A stretch of 60,000 nucleotides of DNA from Antedon mediterranea (Eukaryota; Echinodermata; Crinoidea; Comatulida; Antedonidae), in assembly GCF_964355755.1 (NCBI RefSeq), contig NC_092673.1, forward strand, positions 31,999,001 through 32,059,000, given 5' to 3'. The translations under genes and the position numbers were made by a program. Shown here in pieces: positions 48,601-58,300 of the stretch. The notes under the pieces are model-generated. The model saw nothing but the letters and a program-made list of their open reading frames with translations. It had not been told where the DNA came from and made no database searches. Each line of letters starts with the position of its first letter. The first letter of the stretch is position 1.

Positions 48601-49448
48601 TTACGGAAAGTATGTAAAATGAAAGATAAGAAACTAGCACAATTCAATTATAAGATGTTACATAGAATACTGCCTACCAACAAACGGCTGTATCAGTGGA
48701 AAGTTAAGGAAACACAAACGTGTGACAAATGTGGAGAAATTGAAAATGAAAATCATTTGTTTTTTAGTTGTAGATTTATTCAGAAATATTGGAGGAAAAT
48801 GCTTAGTATCTTTGTAAGTTTAAATCACAATAATATATCATTTAAACAATTAATACTAGGAACGGCAGATAAGCTAATAGATTATATTTACACTTTTGCA
48901 GCATTTACTATTTATAGAATAAAAATGTTATCTGCACTAAATAAGCCAGTGGGTAAATCTTTATGGAATTCATTTAAAAGCAATATGTTATATAACATTG
49001 AATGTGAAACATATAACAATAAAGAAACAAGTATAGAAAAATGGGTAGCTTTAAGAAATAAGATTATGATAATATAAATTCTAATTTGATACGATTAACC
49101 GAAAAGGAATTACAGTGATACGGGTTACTGGTGGTACTGAGCTATTATTGTTTTTTTTTATCATGTATATAAATATATTGTATAATCCGGGTTGTAAAAT
49201 GAAAACAAACAAATGAAAATGTGTGAACTATTTTAAAACGGGATAGATGATAATGATGATCCTGTCAAGTGTATAACAAAATATAAGAAAATTAATGAAA
49301 AAAGGAGTAATACAGAATTCATATATGTAAAAATGTTACTTATGAACTGTAACGACATTTACAAGGTAAATAATACGATTTTATGTAATATGAGATAATA
49401 TGAATGTGAATAAAAGTGGTGTTTGCGCCACAAAAAAAAAAAAAAAAA
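45656..49448 (+). mobile_element. L1/Tx1-like LINE, 5-prime truncated, with poly(A) and 14-bp target duplication
   Basis: AACTTCCTGAAATG occurs at 45642-45655 and 49449-49462, and an A run lies at 49432-49450. ORF fragments in order: RSRVKWIEEGERNTKYFLGL; a PGSDGLSVEFY stretch with an internal stop; NNWRPITLLNTDYKILAHVL; VDFKKAFDSISRDFM; RGIRQGCPLSALLF; QLADDTVLYVG; and a C-terminal Cys/His segment (CDKCGEIENENHLFFSC). These are L1-clade landmarks. Stops at 46143 and 46251, shifts and a 525-bp insertion show that it is dead. Confidence 0.92.
47256..47780 (-). mobile_element. 525-bp retroposon inserted in the L1-like LINE
   Basis: AAATTAACATATGCT is present at 47241-47255 and 47781-47795, a 15-bp target duplication. 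On the minus strand the insert ends GGGTGACCCCCACGAAAGAG plus an A tail (T run at 47256-47264), as expected for a reverse-transcribed SINE or a truncated LINE 3-prime end. No ORF is present. Removing it restores the LINE sense KLTYAANITDVPKYVY across the site. Confidence 0.85.
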
Positions 49449-51501
49449 AACTTCCTGAAATGCAATAAATTCATTTGCCATTAGCCGTTCTTGTTCATAC
49501 AAAAGAAAGTGTTCCAATTCCTCTCGTATTTTCTCTATTTTGCCCATAAAGTAAGATATGAAGTCGTCTGCTAACTGTTTATCAGTTTCATGTGGTGGAA
49601 GTGTGTTATTTTTACGTCTACCAATGAGCTCAAACACAATCTTGTAAAGCTTTTTTGAGTTGTTGCCAGCTTCTTTGATAGCACCCTTAATGAATTCGTA
49701 CTTGGCTAAACGAAGATAACGTTTGTATGTAATGCGTAGATCATTGTAAGCTGACCTATTTTCGTCGGTGGCAGACTTCCGTAAGGTCTTCTCAGCACGA
49801 CGAAGTTGCTTCTTCAACACATTAGTCTCGTCATCAAACCAAGGTAACGATCTTCTGACAGTGGTAGTTTTCTCAACAATAGGAGCATGCTTATTCAGAG
49901 CAGCAAGTAGGTGAGTGTTGTAGTGATTTGCCAAATCGTCGATATCATCGATATTCGTTGATGATATAACTACTTGAGACAAAGCTTCATCAAAGTTCGT
50001 GTGATCTATTTTATTTATCTTTCGAAACTTTTTCTTTTGACGGTAACATTTCGGTTTTGGTCTCGATAAAATATTCTCTACAAAACAATGGTCACTGATG
50101 TAATAATTTGAAACGGGCTCGGTAACACAAAGAGTGTCCTTACCCCTCGTTATTAGCAAATCAAGAGTATTTCCCGAACGATGTGTTGGGAAAGACACGT
50201 GTTGATCAAGATTTAAACACTCAAGTACATCGTCAAATTTTATTTTATCCGGGTCATTGCTGCTGTTCATATGAATGTTGAAGTTACCCGAAAATATTAC
50301 AGAACTATGTAACGATAGAATATCCGAAGCATATTCTGCGAATTCATCATAGAAGGTGGCAGTACTAATGGGTCTGACGGTGGTTAACAGACAAATGAAA
50401 GAATATTTTACTATTACTCTGTACACTGCTACTATGTGCTATATTGCATAATAACAAATGTTCAGAATGTGTCAATCATAGCATTTAACAGACCTGAACA
50501 GACTGCCATCATATTAATTAAAATTGATTTTAAAATAAAACGATCAAAATGTTCCTTTTAAGGAAATGTTAATAATTGCAATTTCCTATTGTGCCTCATT
50601 TAATTTCCTCACTCAAACATATTGACATGTCTCCAAAATGGTTGCAAACAATCTATTTTTTCACAAAATTCTCAAAATAAATAGTTTTTATTATTCATGT
50701 ACTGTAGCTTTGTGTTAAATACACTTTTTAAATTATTAACCAATTCAATTAATAACAATATATTGTTTTTACTACTGTGAAATACACTTTATGTTTCTGA
50801 CATTAATGTGAGCTTCTCTTAATGTAGGCATTTAACTGTTAATCACTTCAACACATGATATATCAATGTGCCATTTTGGAAATGTGCCATTATTCACAGG
50901 TTATGTATGTTCCTAAGAACATGACATTCACATTCACATTAGTCTCTCACATCAAGTGGAAAAAAAAACATTGAGTACTGTAATATGTTAATTTATTATT
51001 TTAAATTCTAAAATAAAAATGAATGGGTTAATGAGTGAGTTAAAGATTGAGCAGATAATAAATGGTGGATAATTGAACGAATGAGTGGCTATAACAAGAA
51101 GTAGAGTAGTGGGTTCCTGATGGTGAACTTGTGGGTACTGTACTGTAGATCATTAAATTATTATAACTAATTATTTAGTCATTAGAGCATTTTGCACACA
51201 CAACTACATTCTATCTGAAAGAAACTATAGTATTATCATTGTTGTAATGAGAAAAACCATATAATGTCCATAACTATAGCCTACTGTATGATGTAGTAGG
51301 TTTTTATAATTTGAATTTATAAGATGCAATAAAAAGGTATGTACCCTGTATGTACACAGAAACACACAAAAATACATTTTACATATAAATACAGTGACTT
51401 ACCATCCAATACTTCAACTGAAGTATAGTTAGTAAGTACAGCAGTAAAGTACTAAATTGATTGAAAGACTGGTGTACAGTAAGAAACTTTTTTCTAATTA
51501 C

Positions 51502-51640
51502 ATTAAGTCTCTCTGCATGTATTCTGACACTAAGCAACTCTCCTATACTATCCACAAAACCTTGGTGATGAAAATTCCACATGCGTTCAATATCGCGGTC
51601 GTGTTCCGAGATTCTCGTTTCCAGATGAACTTTTTAGCAA
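51502..51640 (-). pseudogene. EXOC6: EXOC6/Sec15-like exon A, right-arm copy (open)
   Basis: The minus strand encodes HLETRISEHDRDIERMWNFH and HQGFVDSIGELLSVRIHAER, then LN before GTAATT. It is uninterrupted, unlike the left copy, and its phase-0 end joins exon B in frame (ERLN then KEVLDTNK), matching Sec15 spacing. The 5-prime border is uncertain. Only two Sec15 exons are in the window, so the copy is at best a fragment. Confidence 0.78.
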
Positions 51641-52063
51641 ATCAAACATGTACACCACCAGGGAACGCTTTCAAATCTATTTTCTCTTCTGATTGAATGT
51701 ACTGTATTCCTACAGCTAAAGCAGACTTTATGTATGTTTACCACTAACTGTGTGTAATATCAGAATTGAAGATCAAATAACTATATGCATGACTCACCAC
51801 ATCATGAATATTCATTAAATAAAGGTTAGTGCGATTCTACATTTGGAAATTACCTGACATCAATATGATGGATTATGATTATAGATTTAAAAAAGAATTG
51901 GAACACGTAAGCTACATTTGAAAATTACCTGCCATCAATATGATGGATTATGATTATAGATTTTAAAAAGAATTTGAACATGTAAGCTACATTTGAAAAT
52001 TACCTGCCATCAATATGATGGATTATGATTGTATAGATTTAAAAGAAAATGTGAACAGGTAAG

Positions 52064-53160
52064 CTACATTTGGAATGAACATGTTAAGGGCATCAGTTTA
52101 AGATCATTCATGCAAAGGTTTCCGTCATCTTTAGCGTTGTTACAGCGGCATAAAGCTGTACATGGTAGTTTTGACTTCTTGCACCTACATCTATTGGTTA
52201 TGCATCGTGTCTTGCATCCACAATAAATCATCTCTAACGAAGCAGTAGGAATAGCTTCATTTTTCAGAAGCACTGGTTGAAGTTTACCATTAGATAGCTC
52301 CCAACCAAAATCTGTTGGTGATGGCAAATGCTGGATTGGCGATACAGCTTTTTTCCATACGAGTGCTTGGAAGTGTGCTCTTTTTATATGTTGGTGCACT
52401 GCATCACTTGTTGGAGGTAATGCCTATAGTTTTTTGTTTTTTTTCAAAAACCTAACTTCATTGGTACTTTTAACTTGACCAACACCGTAAACGTAGCAAA
52501 TGAATCTTTCCGATTTCATAATAACTTGGTCACTGATAGGTTTTTTCCCATGTCTTTAATTAGTTCATAATTTTTGTTTAATACTTCCCATGCCGATGCA
52601 TTTGAGTGACCACTTAGATATGAACAGGGAAGAGTTAAATTACTGTATGTATGTATTAATGTAATTTAACTCTTCCATGGATATGAGGTAGTATCGCATC
52701 CACTAATAGTGTGGAATGGAATCAGTGCTTTTGCATAACCCTCGGGCAAGGCTTGAAAAATGTCTTTTATAGATACTTTCTTTTTTTGGATGTCCCTGTC
52801 ATCATCCATTTGGATACCATGCTTTGGTAGTGAGACACTAGAATCACACGTCTGTATCCCTAGAAGCAACACAACTGTGTCGTATCGGACATTGGCAGCA
52901 TGACAAGTCTCGTGTCCGATTCTTCATGATCTGCGACCAGAGACAACGTAGACTTTTGATGATTTAACAACTGATTCTTTCATAAATCCACCAGCTGTGA
53001 CAATTTCTTTGTCTATAGGAGCTTGACGAATCAACTCCTCTGATAGAAATCGTGCCAGATCTGCTTTATTATCTTGTAATGCCAAAAAGTTTGACCAGCA
53101 ATTTGGCAGCGGTATTTCATCACTTTCTATAATTCGACGAATTGGTCTCTGTGTTTTGGT
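52064..53160 (-). pseudogene. GCDTTS/CXC-domain family pseudogene
   Basis: Minus-strand blocks in family order: NFLALQDNKADLARFLSEEL and DKEIVTAGGFMKE (about 53100-52970), LPEGYAKALIPFHTISGCDT (about 52750), then SPTDFGWELSNGKLQPVLLK and a Cys-rich CGCKTRCITNRCRCKKSKL stretch (52250-52150) ending at a stop by 52064. I recall these motifs from a large, multiplied and uncharacterised protein family in cnidarians, fish and echinoderms, possibly transposon-derived. Stops and frame changes between blocks show decay. A further inverted copy of the last part lies at about 53270-53560. Confidence 0.7.
52628..52676. repeat. Perfect 15-bp hairpin
   Basis: GGAAGAGTTAAATTA (52628-52642) and its complement TAATTTAACTCTTCC (52662-52676) surround a GTATGTATGTAT loop. 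It sits within the CXC-family pseudogene, between the GCDTTS and CXC blocks, and is probably a small insertion or foldback. Confidence 0.8.
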
Positions 53161-53905
53161 TCATCTTTGTCTAGTGGTGTCCTTTATCGACAGTTTTAAG
53201 TTAGGCATGACATGTTAAAAAAAAAAACCAGAGGCATTACCTCCAACAAGCGATACAGTGCACCAGCATATAAAAAGAGCACACTTCCAAGCACTCGTAT
53301 TAAAAAAAAGCTGTATCGCCAATCCAGCATTTGCCATCATCAACAGATTCTGGTTGGGAGCTATCTAATGGTAAACTTCAACCAGTGCTTCTGGAAAATG
53401 AAGCTATTCCTACTGCTTCGTTAGAGATGATTTATTGTGGATGCAAGACACGATGCATAACCATATAGATGTAGGTGCAAGAAGTCAAAACTACCATGTA
53501 CAGCTTTATGCTGCTGTAACAACGCTAAAGATGACGGAAACCTTTGCATGAATGATCAAAACTGATGCCCTTAACATGTTCATTCCAAATGTAGCTTACG
53601 TGTTCACATTTTTTTTCAAACCTATACAATCAAAATCTATCATATTGATGGCAGGTAATTTCCAAATTTCCAAATGTAGCTGACATGTTCAAATTCTTTT
53701 TTAAATCCATAATCCATCATATTGATGGCAGGTACTATACAATCATAATCCATCATATTGATGGCAGGTAATTTCCAAATTTCAAATGTAGCTGACGTGT
53801 TCAAATTTTTTTTTAAATCTATAATCATAATTCATCATTTTGATGGCAGGTAATTTTCAAATGTAGCTTACATGTTCAAATTCTTTTTTAAATCTATAAT
53901 CATAG

Positions 53906-54966
53906 AAACACACATGTTTTAAACAATTTCAAAAGAAAAAGAAATTCATAAGACCACAATTTTCAAAGTTATATTATTATTATATTATTATATTTGACTA
54001 ATAGTTCAAAGGTCAATAGTTGTAGAATCGGCCATTTTTTGTAAAAACATTTCATTATAATATATATGAATGTATAGTTTCTGAACAATTTGAGCCCTAT
54101 TTCGTGTCTCTCCGATTATTGGTTACTGAGATACGATAAATCAAGGTCAAAGTTCAAAATGTCAGAAATAAGACTTGCATTCATTTTTTGAGAAAATGTG
54201 TCATTAAAGTGAATATGAAAACATATATTTAAAGCATTTTGAGACCAAAATTAATTATCTGTGACTAGTGGTTCTCGAGATATAGGGTAATTATAAAAAA
54301 TGGCCGCCATTTTAAATTATGCAAATTAAGGGCTTAGATGGCCGAATTTCGCTTGGGATCCACCATATTCGTAATCAGCGAGGTCGAAATATCCTAAATC
54401 AAGTGGATCCCAGCTTCTACCCAAAAATGCTTCTTACACCATATTTCAGAGGAAATAGAACTTGTCTATAATATGATGCTCAATTTGGTTTTGGATAGCT
54501 AAAGGAGACCATGAGAAACAAAAAGAAAAACTACATCTTTCAAAAGAAGGTGGGTTTAAACATAAATTATTTTATCGTACTGCAACATTTTATTGTGTCA
54601 GATCATTATCATAGCACACAATAATCATGATGCATTATGCTTATTTTGGAAATGGGCTGATGCAATCAAAATCATTTCCTCTCAACTGTCTCAAATATGT
54701 ACCTTATCTGTCTCACACAGGATACAAACTGTAGTATAGTCACTGAGATTTTTTCCCTATTTTTCAATGAGGATTTTAAAGACAACATCTTCCCCCTTCT
54801 TACATGCCCTCCCATAATAATAATACTAATTAAGAAGCAATTATTTATTAATTTCATAGGTGAACTTCTAAAAAATTATTAAAACTTTAGAGAGGAATTT
54901 CAAAAAAACTTTCATTCAAGTAAAGAGCGTAAGTTTGTTAAACTAGCATTTGAAGCACTTTAATAA
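53906..54966. other. Non-coding stretch before the NLR gene
   Basis: AT-rich sequence with no supported gene. GGATCC-containing phrases near 54354 and 54404 look repeat-like. Upstream exons of the NLR gene may lie here or further left, but none is recognised. Confidence 0.4.
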
Positions 54967-55032
54967 GGGTGTCTAGAAAACTCAGATCTAGAAAACTCAG
55001 ATCTCAGATATATCTGAGTTTTCTAGACACCC
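54967..55032. repeat. Long perfect hairpin upstream of the NACHT exon
   Basis: 54967-54987 (starting GGGTGTCTAGAAAACTC) is the exact complement of 55012-55032 (ending TTTTCTAGACACCC). Between them CTAGAAAACTCAGATCT repeats the arm sequence, so the arms can pair in more than one register. It lies about 285 bases before the NACHT exon, in the presumed intron. Confidence 0.85.
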
Positions 55033-55316
55033 AAGAATTTGCCATCTATTTGTTTGTGACAAAATTATGAATACAGTAACTTTGTTGCTTAATGGTCTGC
55101 AAACATTTCCTATAAAAAAGATACTTTACATTCTGTGGTGCTAATGCATTTTTTTTATTATAATGTTTAGGGCTAATGTTCTATCATTATTACATTACAA
55201 TAAACTATTTTGTAATTGTAATTAGACAAACAACATAGCCATACATACGGTGACCATTGATTGAATTTTGAATTGATTTTTTATTTCTAGTTATTTGTAC
55301 TATTTCTTTTTTACAG

Positions 55317-58300
55317 AACAAATAGAAACGTATCTACTTAATAGACACCAGTGGCACAACATCAACAAATTTACACCAGAAATTTGTAATCCTGATTATG
55401 TAGTTGATGTAAATGATGTTTTCAGTGATTTGGAATTCTGGGAAAAGAAAAGAAACGAGCCTATAATGTTAGATGATATGTTAAATGTTATCAAATCCAA
55501 ACCAGCATGTAAAGTTCTTATAGAGAGTGAGATGGGTACTGGTAAAACGACTTTATTAAGATACTTAGCATACAATGCCAAGGAGACTATTAAAGCCCTT
55601 GAAGGTAAAATCGTATTCCTTTTGAATGCAAGGGAGTTAGATACAAATGAGGGAATCTTAGATTTGATGGTAAACCAACTGAAAATGAAAGATTTCAGTT
55701 CAAAGACCAATCTTCCACCTGATTCAAATTTGATTAAACGATTCATAGTAAATCATGTGGATAAAGTTGTGTTGATGTTAGACGGCTTTGAGGAATTAAG
55801 GTTTAAGAATACAAGCTTAATTACAATGTTGATAAAAGAAAACCTAGAGAAGAGCATTGTGATACTTTCATCAAGGTCGGAGAACCTTGATGAATTCATA
55901 AAAGTGAGTGATATACATGTAAGAGTTGCTGGATTTAGTGAAGATTCCATAGCAGTGGGACAGCCAGTCGACAAATCGTGTCAAATTTTGACTCGGAGAG
56001 GGCGCCCTACTTTTCTAATTTAGTTCAAAATTGCTAAATTTTAGGGTGTTGGAAAAACACAATATTTGTAAATTTAGCTGATATCGGAAAAATATTGTTA
56101 GTGAAATAAATTCATAAATGGTTTTAATATATTGTCATGTAAAATTAATGTATTTGAACAAAACGATAATCTGTAATTTAACGGCAAAATCAACCAATGT
56201 CTTTTTTTCGAAATTGTACCCTAGAAAATCTTCTATATTTAGGCAAATTGCCAAGGATAACCATAAGCAAATTCAATCACTATCCTTCTTAAAGGTGGCA
56301 ATCCGTTCACGAGACAAACATATACACACAATGCTCTACATAAACAAAGTCTATATTACAAGTCTTTGGGAGTGAAGTTGTAAATTGTCATTAGAAAAAA
56401 TCCTAACATATGACAGGACTTGAACCCAGGACCCTTGGATTGGCAGCCAAGCATCATAACCACCATACATTCTAATACAACGTATATTATTACTTGTTTA
56501 TTTATCACAGTATACATTTTAGTTGAGGAATATTTATCATAACTATTATAATAGCTTTTATACGAGTCTGAGGCCTAGCCCTATTAGCGACCGATTGTTC
56601 CAGGAGCGGAAAGTCACTTAGTGACGTTGTGATCGGGCGCGTCGGGCCTAGCTAATATTAATAATATGACCTGAAATAAGCGGCTAACAAGAACTGTTAT
56701 ATACTTGCTTACAATTGTTTTGTTATTGATGAACAAACAAGCAATTTATAGATTGAATAACAAATTATTTATTCATTTATTTTGGGTAAAAACATGTACA
56801 AACTAGTACTGTATAATATAAATTATAATAACTAGATGGTACTCTCGCTTCGCTCGCGTACCATCTAGGTCGTGCCCACAGATGGTTCTGGAATACATAA
56901 TAATTTCAGCGTTAAAAAACTGGCGATTTCAAATGTACGTACCGCAGGACAATAATACATGTCGTGTACAGGAACGAATAAATAGACACTGTGATTTATG
57001 TACTCAACTAAAATTAGCACCCTATTACTTCCGAAAGAGAAACTTGTCACAAAATAAGACCAATTGTTTAAGTCAAATTTAAACAAACTTAATTTGTGTT
57101 TTGTATGTAACATTAGGGTTGAGGGATGGGGAAGAGGATGGGTGCAAAGAGGAAAAATGTTAAAATATATTCTTTATCCATTTAGTAACGAAACATTAAT
57201 TGCTTTCATGTTTTACAAATAATATACCATTAAACACAGTAAAACATTGCGATGTAATACTTTGTTGAAACTATCACCGTCCTAGTCGATTGAAATAGTA
57301 CAGCACATGTAAAGATACATCACTACGACGTGTATATGTTTATAATATAATGTAAAACAATTTGTGAAAACCACCTCTATTCGGGGAAAATCATAAATTC
57401 GATTTAATCGTCAATAAATATTAAATTATCTAACTCAACTTAATTAGTAGGCCTAACGGTTTTCAATTGTTTCTTAGAGCCAATTCATACTTAAGTTGGT
57501 TCCTATCCTACCCACCAAAGTTGTTCTGCGTTTAGGGCATGTGATGTACCGTAGGCCTATTCTCTACTGGTTTTACAACGCTACTCATGCCAGTGAGGGA
57601 AGGTGATGATGTGGGTGGTTTAACTGCAATAATAAAGATTTGTACATAATATACGGCGAGTGAAAACGCTAGCTCATTATCCGTTTAAAAAAATTATATC
57701 CAACCTCTGCAGCACAGATTGAAAACAAAAATGGATCAAATTTCGAGTATACAGTTCTGTACTTGCCTTTACGACGCCTGAGGGAATAGACACTTTCATC
57801 GCAAATCAATACATTTGTATAATCGTATATTAAATCTATCAAAATAGTATTTTTTAAGAAAATCGGCCTGTCTTCAACATTATGATGCTGTACTCTAGCT
57901 GTTCAACCGGTTTTCAGCTATTAAAAACAATTATCGTAGGAGGAGATAGGAAAATGCGAAGCTTTCTCGTATTTTTGTGGCGGGTATTTTTCAAGATGGA
58001 CATCCATTAGACAGTGTATACCACGATCGGAAAACACCCCTATTTGGGGGCAAATCGTTGAACCTAAATTCGTTTTAATCGTCAATAACTAATTACCTAA
58101 CTCAATTTAATTAGTAAACAGGTTACATCAGATGGTTAAAATCAATACCGAAAGTACGAACCAACTTTATAATTATACCATCGAGTAGAAATTCTAGAAA
58201 TAAACCGAGATTTACCGAATTTTGCCCTTACGTAAATTTATATATAGATAGTAATATAAACTAATACAGTATTAATAAAATATAAAATAGGCCTAACATA

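Larger units (their letters stand above)
44000..50395 (-). mobile_element. CR1/L2-group LINE in the right arm, interrupted by an L1-like LINE
   Basis: The minus-strand RT ORF 45620-44124 is long and continuous (STDPLPSTLVKQHLDTLLPL, CIDLSAAFDTVNHEVLL, FSVPQGSVCGPVLY, MGYADDHSVYD). The endonuclease part is at 50395-49463 (VIFSGNFNIHMNSS, where the left arm has GDFN). This copy shows what the left copy looked like before the 28627-30930 insertion. GNFN replaces the catalytic-region GDFN Asp of EEP endonucleases, so this copy is probably dead. Confidence 0.88.
41660..51838 (-). repeat. Right arm of the giant inverted duplication
   Basis: This is the mirror of 25930-35985. Shared parts are 41660-45655 and 49463-51838. 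The 45656-49448 segment is a later L1-like insertion. About 370 bases near 42660-43032 have no counterpart at the corresponding left-arm place (left about 34980), a loss or gain in one arm. This arm lacks both the 2.3-kb TIR element and the piggyBac element and so preserves their empty sites. Confidence 0.93.
51838..53905. repeat. Second palindrome with flanking 75-bp tandem units
   Basis: Three units starting ACATTTG(G/A)AAATTACCTG with CATCAATATGATGGATTATG (51840, 51914, 51989) face about four to five inverted units at 53585-53905. Further in, 52066-52420 is inverted at about 53260-53590 (the CXC coding segment in opposite orientation). The centre is near 52840. Its left end coincides with the outer edge of the giant inverted duplication. 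Confidence 0.8.

Noticed and set aside
25930-51838. Interpretation as one transposon with 10-kb terminal inverted repeats
   Set aside because: The arms contain host Sec15 exons with splice sites and a resident LINE, and I found no target duplication at the outer edges, so an inverted host duplication fits better.
56402-56470. Possible tRNA gene
   Set aside because: Box-like motifs exist but no acceptor stem or clear anticodon arm; more likely a SINE head.
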